Shown here: piece after piece, positions 43,468-52,841 of the stretch
Position numbering within the stretch: position 1 is the first letter of the stretch
Layout: every line of letters starts with the position of its first letter
NCBI GenBank assembly: GCA_025362585.1
Contig: JANYFR010000039.1
Coordinates: forward strand, 1 to 64,000
Reading direction: 5' to 3'
Length of the DNA: 64,000 bases
From: Acidimicrobiales bacterium
Lineage (GTDB): Bacteria > Actinomycetota > Acidimicrobiia > Acidimicrobiales > RAAP-2
The notes under the pieces: generated by a model
The model's input: only the letters and a program-made list of their open reading frames with translations
The model's database searches: none
What the model was told of the DNA's origin: nothing
Translations under genes and position numbers: made by a program

Positions 43468-44960
43468 GTCGCTACCACGACGTGCTGGCCAAATGAGTTG
43501 AGCAGGGGTCGGTCCACGGTCGCTTCGATGACGGCCACGTCGCGGCGCTGCTCGAGGACGTCGCGGACGCGACCTCGCGCGACCTCGTCGAGGACCCCCG
43601 CGACGTCGTCGAGCACTAGCAGCGCCGCGTCGGCCAGCAGGGCCCGGGCGAGCACCAGGCGGACCCGCTCGCCGGTACTGAAGCCGCGACCGTCAGCGAG
43701 GAGCACGGTGTCGAGGTTGCCGAAGCGAGTGCCGACGAGGCCGAGTGATCCGAGACAGACGCGCATCACGTCGTCGTCCAGCTCGCCGCCAACCATCAGA
43801 TTCTCTCGCAGCGTTCCCGAGACCAGCGCGCTCTCGGCGCTGACGTAGCCAATGGCGCTCGACGTTCGGCGCACCTCGCCGCGCACCGGACTTCGCCAGT
43901 CGACGAGGGTCTGGAGCAATGTCGTTTTGCCGCTCCCCGAGGGCCCGGTCACGAGAACCCGGTCACCGAACTGCACCCGTAAGTTGACGCTCGCGGGGCT
44001 GGCTTGCGTCACGAGATCGGTGGCGACGATGAGCGCGTCCCCCACGAACCGCGACGCCGTCGTCAGTGACGTCGCGAGAAGGTTGAGCGACGCAGTGGCG
44101 TTCTCTCGTCGATGGAACTCCACGCCGTAGCGACGAACGTGGAGGAAGAGTTCGCTGGTGACCAACACCGCGATGAGGGCGTGAGTGAGCGTGGTTCTTG
44201 CCCCCAGAAGGGCGAACCCGGCCACCATCGCGACTAATCCGATGCTGACGCCACTGAGGAACTCCGTCACGAGCGAGGACTCCAGGGCGACGCGAATCGC
44301 TCGCAGAGCAACGAGGTGTTCCGAATCCGAGATGGCCGCGATCTCGTCGGCCCCGAACCCCACCGCTCCGAGCGCTCGTAGTTCGGGCGTGTGGTGCAAC
44401 AGTTCGAGTTGACGTGACGCGAGCAGCGCCCGTCGCTCGACGTACTCGTGGCTTACGGCCTCGCTTCGCCGACCGGCCCGCTGGTAGAGGGGTACTGCCA
44501 GGGCGAGGAGCCCGATGGTGATGGCGAGGCTCAGCCAGCCACCGGCCCACCACAGCACCCCGAGGCCGAGCAACGCCACCCCGGCGCTCGCGGCGAGGAG
44601 GTCCAGCGTTGGTTCGTCCGCGACCCGCTCGATGGCGAGGGCTAGGTCGCCTCGACCCCGCTCGCGCTCGCTGCGCGGGCGGGTGAAGTGGGTAGGAAGC
44701 GCGCGGCGCCACTGGTCACGAATCACGTCGCCCGCGTGCTCGCCCCACAGTCCCGCGAGGGTTGACGACGACCACCGCACCGCCACGATCACGGCGAGCA
44801 ACCAGAGTCCGGCGGCGAGGCGACGTTGGGCGAGGTCGGTCAGCGCGACGGCGAGGAGTGTCGCCGCGACGAGTCCGACAATCGCGGAAGCGGCGCCGAG
44901 CAGGCGCGCGAGCACTCGAATGCGGGCCCGGGTAGACGTCATCGACAGTGCGGGGGCCAC
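43464..44960 (-). CDS. cydD: ABC exporter subunit, CydD-like, with altered catalytic residues
   Basis: About 498 residues; membrane domain followed by an ATPase domain. Walker A (VTGPSGSGKTTLLQTL) is intact. Walker B reads LLVLDDVAGVLDE, with Asp in place of the catalytic Glu, and the switch region AVIEATVDRP has no His. The signature is GFSTGERVRLVLARAL. So this subunit's own Walker A/B site is probably weak while its partner's is complete, as in asymmetric exporters. The GTG at 44960 is chosen because TAGCAT ends 6 bases before it; the frame also allows GTG 44963. Confidence 0.78.
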   Translation of the reverse strand: MAPALSMTSTRARIRVLARLLGAASAIVGLVAATLLAVALTDLAQRRLAAGLWLLAVIVAVRWSSSTLAGLWGEHAGDVIRDQWRRALPTHFTRPRSERERGRGDLALAIERVADEPTLDLLAASAGVALLGLGVLWWAGGWLSLAITIGLLALAVPLYQRAGRRSEAVSHEYVERRALLASRQLELLHHTPELRALGAVGFGADEIAAISDSEHLVALRAIRVALESSLVTEFLSGVSIGLVAMVAGFALLGARTTLTHALIAVLVTSELFLHVRRYGVEFHRRENATASLNLLATSLTTASRFVGDALIVATDLVTQASPASVNLRVQFGDRVLVTGPSGSGKTTLLQTLVDWRSPVRGEVRRTSSAIGYVSAESALVSGTLRENLMVGGELDDDVMRVCLGSLGLVGTRFGNLDTVLLADGRGFSTGERVRLVLARALLADAALLVLDDVAGVLDEVARGRVRDVLEQRRDVAVIEATVDRPLLNSFGQHVVVAT

Positions 44961-44966
44961 CACGCA

Positions 44967-44972
44967 ATGCTA
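44967..44972 (-). promoter_or_regulatory. -10 box of a leaderless promoter for cydDC
   Basis: TAGCAT on the minus strand with 6 bases to GTG 44960. Confidence 0.5.
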
Positions 44973-44988
44973 ATGAGTGGGGGAGCGC

Positions 44989-46680
44989 TTACAAGAGGTC
45001 GTCGCGGTGGGGCAGATCGCGGGCCGGTCCGTTGAGCCACTCGCGGAGTGCTCCCGTCGCGCGGCAATCGTCCTCGTTGTACTCGAGTATTCGTTGACGC
45101 GAGACCTGCGCCGCGATTTCGTCGGCGCCCGTCGCCACTTCGTACCACTGCATCGACGCCTCGCCGCTCGGATTCTCGTCACGCCACGTAAAGCCGGCCG
45201 CCCCCGCGAGTTGCTTCAGTCCGAGTGGCCCCTCAGTCTGAATCTGGCGCTTCGCCTCGTCGTGCAGGTCAATCCACTCGACGGGGATGTGGGAGCGGAA
45301 CTCCTCGACGTCGTTCACGGTCGGTCCCGGCGCGAGGGGTTCCGCGACGGCGCGATTCATCGCTCGGTCCTCCGCCTGGGCCCAGAAGCAGTAGGCAGTG
45401 AAACGACGGCCGTGCAGGTGGCACTGCTGGCGCACCGCACTGAGCCACGACCAGAAGTCGGCGAAGAGGACGGCCTCGGTCCGCCTCGTCAGCTCGCCCC
45501 ACTCGACGAAAGCGACGTGCCCGGCCTCCACGCCCGGGACCGCTCGGTGGACCGTCACGCTGGCACCCCAGAGGTACGTCGCCTCGTCGTAGCTCTCCAT
45601 GTCGATGTCCACTTCGACGTCCGCGGTCGGACAGCCCATCTGATCCGACGCGACCACGCGTAACGCACTACCGCGGACGTGGGCCCGTGCACGATAGATG
45701 AGTTCATCGAGTTTGTCGATGGAGCGACTCAGTCCATCCTCACGTGCGAAGGCGACGTCATCGGTCACGGCCCCGGCGCGAGCGCTGCGCGCCCGGTACG
45801 GATCAAGTTGGGCGAGTTGGGACCGGGTGGTGACGCCATGTTCGCGCAGGGCGCGTTGCTGTTCGGCGTTCGTAAAGCGCGTCAGGGACACATCGTCAAT
45901 CGCCTCGAGCTCCTGCGCGCAGTGCTCGGCGTACTCGCAGGTGAGGCACTCGCGGTGCCAGCGCGGCGACGTCGGGAACGCCCCACCGACCTCGTGCCAC
46001 CGATCGAGGGCCACGAGCACCGCGAGACGCTCCTCGTAGAGCGCGTCGTAGGCCTTGAGACCGAACCGTCGACTCGTCTTGGCACCGAGATCGATCCACC
46101 AGAGCCGTCGTCCGCGGTCGATCACGGCGCCCCGGGTGCCCGGGTCGGCGGCGTTGCACGATTCGAGCATGCGGAGTGCGCCGCCAAGCAAAAGACCGTC
46201 GCGTCGCACCGTGGGCGTCGAGCGGAGCCCCACTCCCTCGCGCGGGTCGGCGTCGGCCGGCAGGAGGCGCCCGAGCGAGCCTTCGTAGAGCCGTCGCGTC
46301 GCGGCCGGTTCGACGACTTCGTGGTTCTTGACGACGAGAGGGGCGTAGGTGAAGGCCTCGTCGGTGCGCCCGACGCGCACCAGAGCCTGGACCGAGGTGC
46401 GCCGCCGCTGCGTGACGTCGTCGAGGCGCGGCTGCAGGATCAACGCGACGCCGGCAACGAGTAGCTCGCGGGTGTGGTCACTGCCCGACGCGACCACGGC
46501 GTCGGCGTGGATGCTGCGCAGTTCACTCAGTACCGAGCGACGGTGCTCTTCGGCGTCGACGCGCCGACGTTCCATTTCGGGCGTCCGAGGGGTCCGTCGC
46601 GCGGCGGACGGGTCGGCCCTGGAGAGTGCGACGCGGTGGACACAGGCGTCAATCTCGGCGCCACGCAGTGGGGAACTCAC
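44989..46680 (-). CDS. RecB-like nuclease of the TM0106 family with RNase H-like domain
   Basis: A 563-residue protein with two nuclease-type domains. The N-terminal half is PD-(D/E)XK-like (GVALILQPRLDD, YAPLVVKNHEVVEPAATRRL) and contains ECLTCEYAEHCAQ, cysteines that may bind an iron-sulfur cluster as in Cas4/AddB. The C-terminal half is a DnaQ/YprB-type exonuclease: DVEVDIDMESYDEATYLWGA (motif DxE) and RQRILEYNEDDCRATGAL (YNxxD). Homologues are stand-alone in many actinobacteria; the role is likely DNA repair. A TAGGCT box lies 8 bases before GTG 46680. It sits between two ABC pairs, all on the same strand. Confidence 0.8.
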   Translation of the reverse strand: MSSPLRGAEIDACVHRVALSRADPSAARRTPRTPEMERRRVDAEEHRRSVLSELRSIHADAVVASGSDHTRELLVAGVALILQPRLDDVTQRRRTSVQALVRVGRTDEAFTYAPLVVKNHEVVEPAATRRLYEGSLGRLLPADADPREGVGLRSTPTVRRDGLLLGGALRMLESCNAADPGTRGAVIDRGRRLWWIDLGAKTSRRFGLKAYDALYEERLAVLVALDRWHEVGGAFPTSPRWHRECLTCEYAEHCAQELEAIDDVSLTRFTNAEQQRALREHGVTTRSQLAQLDPYRARSARAGAVTDDVAFAREDGLSRSIDKLDELIYRARAHVRGSALRVVASDQMGCPTADVEVDIDMESYDEATYLWGASVTVHRAVPGVEAGHVAFVEWGELTRRTEAVLFADFWSWLSAVRQQCHLHGRRFTAYCFWAQAEDRAMNRAVAEPLAPGPTVNDVEEFRSHIPVEWIDLHDEAKRQIQTEGPLGLKQLAGAAGFTWRDENPSGEASMQWYEVATGADEIAAQVSRQRILEYNEDDCRATGALREWLNGPARDLPHRDDLL

Positions 46681-46691
46681 AACGGCGTAGC

Positions 46692-48446
46692 CTACGAGGG
46701 TTCGGGAACTTCGTTGCGCCAGCTGCGCCAGAGTGAGGCGTACTCGCCGTCGAGCGCGACCAACTCATCGTGGGTGCCGATCTCGGCCACGAGCCCGTCG
46801 ACCACGACGCACACGCGATCGGCGTCGTGCGCGGTGTGGAGTCGGTGGGCAATGGCGATGACCGTGCGTCCCTCGAGCACTGCGCTGAGCGAACGCTCCA
46901 GATGACGGGCGGCGCGCGGGTCCAACAGGGCGGTGGCTTCGTCGAGCACGAGGGTGTGGGGGTCACTCAGGACGAGGCGGGCGAGGGCCAGTTGCTGAGC
47001 CTGGGCCGACGTGACGGGATAGCCCGTCGTGCCCAGTTCAGTCGCGAGTCCGTCGGGCAGCGCTCGCACCCACTCGAGGGCGTCGACGGCGGCGAGGGCG
47101 CGTTCAATCTCGTCGTCGCTCGCGGCGGGCTTCGCGAGAGCGAGGTTCTCGCGCACGGTGCCGAGAAAAATGTGGTGCTCTTGGGTGACGAGGGCCACGT
47201 GGCGGCGCAGAATTGTGAGCGGCATCGTCGCGAGGTCCACGTCCCCGACGGTGACCGTGCCACTGCGCGGAGCGTCAATGCCCGCGAGCAGCCGCCCGAT
47301 CGTCGACTTGCCGGCGCCCGAGGGTCCAACGATCGCCAGGCGTTCGCCGGGCCGTATCGTGAGGCTCACGCCGTTCAAGACGTCGTGACCTTCACGGTAG
47401 GCGTAGCGGACGTCGTGCATCGTGATCGTCTCGTTACTCGGCTCGCGGCCCTCGATCGGACGGTCGTCACGTACGACCGACACCCCCACGAGCCGGGCGA
47501 GCGAGGTCTGGCCGATTTGGAGTTCGTCGAGCCACGAGACGATGCGGTCGACGGGATCGTTGATCTGGACGACGTAGAGCGTGACGGTGGTCGCTGCTCC
47601 AATGGTGATGCTGTGGTGCAGGGCCAGCCATCCGCTCCACGCCAGCGTCGTGGCGACGGCGAGGGCGAAGGCGATTTCAATGGTCGGAAACCAAACCAGA
47701 CGCATCAGCAGGGTGTACATCTCCGAGTAGAACGATTCGCGAATGTTGCCCTCGATGCGCGCCGCCTGACGCGGACCGAGGCGGTGCGCGTCGACCGTGC
47801 GAGCGCCCTCGGCGGTCTCCGAGACCGATCCCGACATCGAGGCGTAGCTCATCCGTTCGCGTCGGTAGCCGGGCGTGGCGTAGTGCAGGTAGTAACGAGT
47901 GGAGAAGTAGAGAATTGGCAGTGAGACGATGCTGGCCACGCTCGCGAGTGGACTGACTAGGACCATCGCGACCAGCGTCACCAGGGCCTGGACCACCGCG
48001 ACGAGCCACTCGGGCATCGCGAAACGCACGGTGCGCGACAGTGCCTCCATGTCGTTGGTGGTCCGACTCAACAGGTCGCCAGTTCCGGCGCGCTCCACGA
48101 CGACGAGGGGCAGGGCGAGGACGCTCTCGAGGAACTCCTCGCGCAGCTGGGCGAAGACTGTTTCGCCCAGGACGTAGCTGCGTCGACGGGCTAGGAAGGA
48201 GAGACCAGCGAACGCGAGCGAGGACGCGAGGAGCCCAACGACGTAGTAGGTGATGGTGCGCGACGTCAGTCGATGGTCGGTAGCGAGGTTGGTGATTCGT
48301 CCGATGATCCACGCGGGGACCAACGCCATCATCGCCGCGAGCGCGTACAGCGAGAGCATCCGCGTCAGGGGCGCCCGGTGCTGACGGATGAGGCCCGTGG
48401 CGTAGAGGCGAACGACCCGGGTATCGGCGACGGGAAGCTGACTCAC
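46692..48446 (-). CDS. ABC exporter half-transporter with degenerate signature motif
   Basis: A 584-residue half-transporter of the exporter type: six spans (about 30-320), then an ATPase. Walker A is VGPSGAGKSTIGRLLAGI, the Q-loop region holds HVALVTQEHHIFLGTVRENL, Walker B is HTLVLDEATALLDPR with the catalytic Glu, and the switch His is in AIAHRLHTAHD. The signature, however, reads YPVTSAQAQQLALARL in place of LSGGQ. It is coupled to the next ABC gene by a 4-base overlap, and the two together retain just one complete ATP site. Export substrate unknown (drugs, lipids or peptides are typical). Confidence 0.88.
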   Translation of the reverse strand: MSQLPVADTRVVRLYATGLIRQHRAPLTRMLSLYALAAMMALVPAWIIGRITNLATDHRLTSRTITYYVVGLLASSLAFAGLSFLARRRSYVLGETVFAQLREEFLESVLALPLVVVERAGTGDLLSRTTNDMEALSRTVRFAMPEWLVAVVQALVTLVAMVLVSPLASVASIVSLPILYFSTRYYLHYATPGYRRERMSYASMSGSVSETAEGARTVDAHRLGPRQAARIEGNIRESFYSEMYTLLMRLVWFPTIEIAFALAVATTLAWSGWLALHHSITIGAATTVTLYVVQINDPVDRIVSWLDELQIGQTSLARLVGVSVVRDDRPIEGREPSNETITMHDVRYAYREGHDVLNGVSLTIRPGERLAIVGPSGAGKSTIGRLLAGIDAPRSGTVTVGDVDLATMPLTILRRHVALVTQEHHIFLGTVRENLALAKPAASDDEIERALAAVDALEWVRALPDGLATELGTTGYPVTSAQAQQLALARLVLSDPHTLVLDEATALLDPRAARHLERSLSAVLEGRTVIAIAHRLHTAHDADRVCVVVDGLVAEIGTHDELVALDGEYASLWRSWRNEVPEPS

Positions 48447-50167
48447 GAGTCCTCGCGCAACACGATCTGGCGGTAGAGCGTGGAGTCGCGCACCAGCGCC
48501 GCGTGCGTTCCGTGCTCGATCACGCGTCCGTCACGCATGACGTAGACCGAGTCCATCTGCTCGAGCATCAGGGGGCTCGACGTCGCCACGAGCGTCGTGT
48601 GTGCGCCGCGCACCGCGCGCAAACGGGCCGCGATTCGGCCCTCGGTGTGGGTGTCGACGCCCGACGTCGGCTCCACGAGGATCAGCAGTTCGGCGTTCGT
48701 GAGAATGGCCCGGGCGAGGTTGAGACGCTGGCGCTGGCCACCCGAAAAGCTTCGACCCCGTTCTTCCACGTGGCTGCTCAGTCGGTCTTCCAAAGCGTCG
48801 AGGATGTCGAGCGAACTGGTCGCCTCGAGTGCGGCCATGATGGTGCCGTCATCGGCGTCGCCGTGGGGAACGAGTTCGTAGCGTAACTCCCCGGCGAAGA
48901 GCCGTGGTTCGATCTCGCTGACCACGATGTTCTTGCGCGTCTCTTGCAGGGAGTACTCACTCAGCGCAACGCCGTTGATGAGGACGCCGTCGACGTCGGC
49001 GACGAATCGACCGAGGCGATCGGCCACGATCGACGCTTCGGCCGGCGTTTCGGTGACGAGGGCCACCAGCTGGCCGCGCTCCAACGTCATGCCGCTGCGC
49101 CGATCCTCGACACGGTCAATGGTCGCGGGCCACGAACGCGGGTCGGTGGTGTCGTGCACCAAAGGCTCAATGTTTAAGATCCGCAGCACGCGCCCGGCGC
49201 CCACGTAGGCCCGAGTCGTCGCGATGACGTACTCGACGGCGGTGCGGAGTGGAGTCGTGAGGAAGGTGGCGTAGCCGAAGAACGCCACCAGCTGGCCGGG
49301 CTGGAGCGACCCCTTCATTACGTCGCGCGCACCGATGTAGGTGACGACTGTAGTGAGCACGGCGGGCAGGAGCACCTGTCCCGATTCGAGGCCGGCCTGG
49401 GGTGATGCGATACGGTTGCCGGCCAGGCGCACGAGGTTGCTCTGGCGCCGGTAGTTGTTGAGGAAGACCTCCTCGCCGCCGATGCCGCGCAGGATCCGCA
49501 GCCCCGCCACGGTGTCCGAACCGAGCGACGCGAGTCGCCCCGCCGCCTCTCGCTGGGCGGCCTGGGTGGCGTGCAGCGGCCTCATCAACGGCGTGGTCAT
49601 GGACGCGAGGACGGGGACGCCGATGAGCACGATCAGACCCAGCTGGGTCGACGTCGAGAGCAGGATGAACGAGACGACGACCCACGCGACCACGGCACCG
49701 GTGAAGCGGGCGAAGACGTCATAGGCCCCGCCAATGCGCATCGCGTCGGCAGCGACCGTGTTGACGACGTCGCCGGCCGGTATGGCGTCGGTCAGCGCGG
49801 TCCCGGTGCGCGACACGTGGTGCCCAATGACTTGCACGGTGCGGTAGGCGGCGTTCATCCAGTTGGTGACGGCAAGTTGATGGCGCATCGCCCCACAGAG
49901 CGCCTGGAAGAGCCCGAGGGCGATGACGACGCCGACCCACGCGACGAGCGCGGCCTCGTTGTGTTTGGCGATCCCGTGGTCGATGGCCGCGCCCACCGCC
50001 GCCCACAGCAAGGCCTGGCTGACCATCCACCCAATGCCGAAGAGCGCGTTCAGCGTGAGGAGCCACTTCTGCTGCCGGGCGATCCAGATCAAGTAGCGCA
50101 GGGGCGAGCGCGTGTCGGGCGTGCCGCTCTGGGCGAGGGGCAGTTCTCGATAGGGCAGGTGCAACAC
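48443..50167 (-). CDS. ABC exporter half-transporter with degenerate Walker motifs
   Basis: A 574-residue partner of the preceding entry. Membrane domain about 30-320. In the ATPase domain the signature RSFSGGQRQRLNLARAIL is intact. Where Walker A should be it reads QLVALVTETPAEASIVADRL, without GxxGxGK; Walker B reads LLILVEPTSGVD, with Val replacing the Asp; and the switch position reads LVATSSPLML, with no His. It cannot bind or cut ATP in the usual way at its own site, but supplies the signature for its partner's site. The gene begins 34 bases after the rnpB 3' end and may be transcribed through it. Confidence 0.88.
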   Translation of the reverse strand: MLHLPYRELPLAQSGTPDTRSPLRYLIWIARQQKWLLTLNALFGIGWMVSQALLWAAVGAAIDHGIAKHNEAALVAWVGVVIALGLFQALCGAMRHQLAVTNWMNAAYRTVQVIGHHVSRTGTALTDAIPAGDVVNTVAADAMRIGGAYDVFARFTGAVVAWVVVSFILLSTSTQLGLIVLIGVPVLASMTTPLMRPLHATQAAQREAAGRLASLGSDTVAGLRILRGIGGEEVFLNNYRRQSNLVRLAGNRIASPQAGLESGQVLLPAVLTTVVTYIGARDVMKGSLQPGQLVAFFGYATFLTTPLRTAVEYVIATTRAYVGAGRVLRILNIEPLVHDTTDPRSWPATIDRVEDRRSGMTLERGQLVALVTETPAEASIVADRLGRFVADVDGVLINGVALSEYSLQETRKNIVVSEIEPRLFAGELRYELVPHGDADDGTIMAALEATSSLDILDALEDRLSSHVEERGRSFSGGQRQRLNLARAILTNAELLILVEPTSGVDTHTEGRIAARLRAVRGAHTTLVATSSPLMLEQMDSVYVMRDGRVIEHGTHAALVRDSTLYRQIVLREDS

Positions 50168-50200
50168 GGCTTAGTCTTTCGGGATTCGACGGTCGATGGA

Positions 50201-50568
<368 letters not shown>

Positions 50569-50575
50569 CGGGTCA

Positions 50576-50604
50576 AGTATGGCACACGCTCCTTCGTCCG
50601 ACAA
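50576..50604 (-). promoter_or_regulatory. Promoter of rnpB
   Basis: TTGTCG (50604-50599) and CATACT (50581-50576) with a 17-base spacer on the minus strand. Seven bases after the -10 box is the G at 50568 that begins the P1 helix, so promoter and RNA end agree. Confidence 0.75.
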
Positions 50605-50632
50605 CAGGCGTAACCGTGTCGTCATACGGCGG

Positions 50633-50638
50633 TAGCCT
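50633..50638 (+). promoter_or_regulatory. -10 box of a leaderless promoter for xseA
   Basis: TAGCCT with 6 bases to GTG 50645. It is divergent from the rnpB promoter; the two -10 boxes lie about 50 bases apart. Confidence 0.55.
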
Positions 50639-50644
50639 CGCCAC

Positions 50645-51916
50645 GTGGAAACCGACGATGAGACGACCACCGAGGGGGTCCTCGAGGTCGGTCAGTTCTA
50701 CCAACTGATTACTGCCCGTCTCGAGTCGGCCTTCGGTCGACGCCATCCGCACTGGGTTCGCGGCGAGATTGCCAAGGTCTACGAAAAGGGGCACATTTAC
50801 ATCGACCTCGTCGACGCCGCGTCGACGTCCTCGGACACGAAGCGCCCGGTCCTCAACTCTCACTGCTGGGGGACGCCGTGGGCTCCAATCAAGCAGCGCC
50901 TCGCCGCCGAGGGCATCACCCTCGAACCGGGTCTCATCGTCAACTTCTACGGCTACGTCGACCTCTACGCGCCCCAGGGCAAGATCGGTTTCACGATCAC
51001 CCAGGTCGACGTACAGAGTCTCCTCGGAGACGTCGCGCGCCGACGGGCCGAGCTCATCGCGCGACTCGGGGCCGAAGGACTGTTCGAGCGCAATAAGGAC
51101 GTCGACCTCGGACCGGTGCCCCTGCGGGTCGGACTCGTCGCCAGTCCCGGCACCGAGGGCTACAGCGACTTCACGGGACAGCTCTTGCACTCGGGCTTCG
51201 GCTTCGTGATTGTGCTCGTGAAGACCGCCGTGCAGGGCGAGGCCGCGCCGCCCCAGATCGCGGCCGCCATTGCCGCGCTTGATGCACACGGGGTCGACGT
51301 CGTCTGTCTCGTGCGCGGCGGAGGGTCGAAGGGCGACCTCGCGGCCTTCGATGACGAGCGGGTCGTGCGCGCTATCGCCGGGGCGACCACGCCCGTCTTC
51401 ACGGGCGTTGGTCATACCGGCGACGAGTCAATTGCCGATCTCGCGGCTCACACGCGCGCCATCACGCCCACGAAGCTGGGCGAGGAGATTGTGGCGATTG
51501 TCACGCATTGGCATCGGCGCAACGTGCGCGCGCCGGCGCAACGCCTACTCGCCGCGACCGACGAAATTTTCGACGAAGCGACGGAGTACGTGGCCGAGCG
51601 TCGCCGCACGATGATCTTCGCCGTGCGCGATCGACTGCGGGCCGAGCGTCGCGACCTCGCCAGCACGCGCGCCCGACTGCTGATGCACAGTCAACACGCC
51701 ATCAACGCCTCCGCGCGATGGCTCGCGAGCAGCCGTCAACTGCTCGGCGCCTACGACCCGAGGCGACGGCTGGCGCAGGGTTGGTCCATTGTCACCGGTG
51801 AGGGCGGAGCGATCGTCAGCTCCGTCGACGACCTGCGAGTCGGTGACATGGTGCGAGTAACCGTGAGCGACGGATCGTTCGCGGCCACGGTCAATGAGAA
51901 GAATGGAGTGTCGTGA
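50645..51916 (+). CDS. xseA: Exodeoxyribonuclease VII large subunit
   Basis: A 423-residue protein. An N-terminal OB fold binds DNA (VGQFYQLITARLESAF, HWVRGEIAKVYEKGHIYIDL). The catalytic domain has LVASPGTEGYSDFTGQLL, CLVRGGGSKGDLAAFDDE and VFTGVGHTGDESIADLAAHT (the GHE..D region, here GHTGDE). A helical region follows, and the end LAQGWSIVTGEGGAIVSSVD is family-typical. With XseB it degrades single-stranded DNA from both ends in repair. Operon with xseB and two further genes, each overlapping the next. Confidence 0.95.
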   Translation: METDDETTTEGVLEVGQFYQLITARLESAFGRRHPHWVRGEIAKVYEKGHIYIDLVDAASTSSDTKRPVLNSHCWGTPWAPIKQRLAAEGITLEPGLIVNFYGYVDLYAPQGKIGFTITQVDVQSLLGDVARRRAELIARLGAEGLFERNKDVDLGPVPLRVGLVASPGTEGYSDFTGQLLHSGFGFVIVLVKTAVQGEAAPPQIAAAIAALDAHGVDVVCLVRGGGSKGDLAAFDDERVVRAIAGATTPVFTGVGHTGDESIADLAAHTRAITPTKLGEEIVAIVTHWHRRNVRAPAQRLLAATDEIFDEATEYVAERRRTMIFAVRDRLRAERRDLASTRARLLMHSQHAINASARWLASSRQLLGAYDPRRRLAQGWSIVTGEGGAIVSSVDDLRVGDMVRVTVSDGSFAATVNEKNGVS

Positions 51917-52128
51917 TGAGCACAATCGGAGAGTGGAAGGAGGCGGCGAGCGAACTCGACACCATCGTGTCGTCCTTCGATGAAGGGGAGGTCTCCGTCG
52001 ACGATCTGTTCGTGAAGCTCGAACGGGCGACGGCCATTATCGAAGCCCTCGAAGCCCGACTCGACGCGACCCGGGCCCGGGTCGAAGAGCTCGCGCCGCG
52101 CCTGACCAAGGCGGTCGAATCGGAATGA
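51913..52128 (+). CDS. xseB: Exodeoxyribonuclease VII small subunit
   Basis: A 71-residue helical protein matching XseB: WKEAASELDTIVSSFDEGEV, then SVDDLFVKLERATAIIEALE and ARLDATRARVEEL. It binds along the extended helices of XseA. The start is GTG 51913 (GTGATG, overlapping the xseA stop) or ATG 51916. Its stop overlaps the next start (ATGA). Confidence 0.92.
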   Translation: MMSTIGEWKEAASELDTIVSSFDEGEVSVDDLFVKLERATAIIEALEARLDATRARVEELAPRLTKAVESE

Positions 52129-52841
52129 GTGATCGCCTCTACTTCCGTCAGTGGTTGGGGGGACTCGACTTTGCCATCGGCGACCCCCTGGCCGAACAGA
52201 TGGTGAACTTCGCCTACGCCGTGGGTGATCGTGAGACGGGCGAGGTTCTCCTCGTCGACCCGGCCTATCGACCGCGTGAACTGGTCGCCCTCGTGGAGGC
52301 CGACGGCCTGCACGTCACCGGGGTCCTCGCGACCCACTACCACGCCGACCACGTCGGTGGAAGCCTCGGGGGCGACTACGACGTGGCGGGAATCGTCGAG
52401 CTGCTCGAAGAGACCGACGTGCCGGTCCACGTGCAGACCAGTGAGGTCGAGTGGGTGACCCAGCGCACCGGCGTCGGGACCGACGCGCTGGTCGCGCACG
52501 ATTCGGGCGACCGGGTGCAGGTCGGCGAGGTGGAGGTCACCCTGATCCACACGCCCGGCCACACGCCCGGCAGTCAGTGTCTGCTCGTGGATGGCCGTCT
52601 GATCAGTGGTGACACGCTCTTTCTCGACGGCTGCGGACGGACCGACCTGCCCGGGTCCGACCCCGAGGAGATGTACCGAACCCTCACCCAACGACTCTCG
52701 GTGATCAGTGACGACACGGTCCTGTACCCGGGCCACCTCTACTCCGCCGAACCCAGCGCCGCGATGGGCGAGGTCCGGCGATCGAACCGAGCGCTGGTGC
52801 CCGCGAGCGCGGAGCAGTGGCTCGCGATGTTCGCCCGTTGA
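52125..52841 (+). CDS. MBL-fold metallo-hydrolase (glyoxalase II / persulfide dioxygenase-like)
   Basis: A 238-residue metallo-beta-lactamase fold. Metal ligands: THYHADHVGG (HxHxDH), HTPGHTPGSQCLL (His), SGDTLFLDGCGRTDLPGSDP (Asp) and LYPGHLYSAEP (His). GRTDLPGSD is shared with ETHE1-type persulfide dioxygenases and related hydrolases. The substrate is probably a thioester or persulfide. ATG 52125 overlaps the xseB stop; its own stop overlaps the flavoprotein start (TGATG). The link to ExoVII genes is probably just operon packing. Confidence 0.87.
   Translation: MSDRLYFRQWLGGLDFAIGDPLAEQMVNFAYAVGDRETGEVLLVDPAYRPRELVALVEADGLHVTGVLATHYHADHVGGSLGGDYDVAGIVELLEETDVPVHVQTSEVEWVTQRTGVGTDALVAHDSGDRVQVGEVEVTLIHTPGHTPGSQCLLVDGRLISGDTLFLDGCGRTDLPGSDPEEMYRTLTQRLSVISDDTVLYPGHLYSAEPSAAMGEVRRSNRALVPASAEQWLAMFAR

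Noticed and set aside
46770-47924. A 384-codon open frame antisense to the ABC exporter
   Set aside because: Shadow of the ABC ATPase gene; no domain or starts that make sense.
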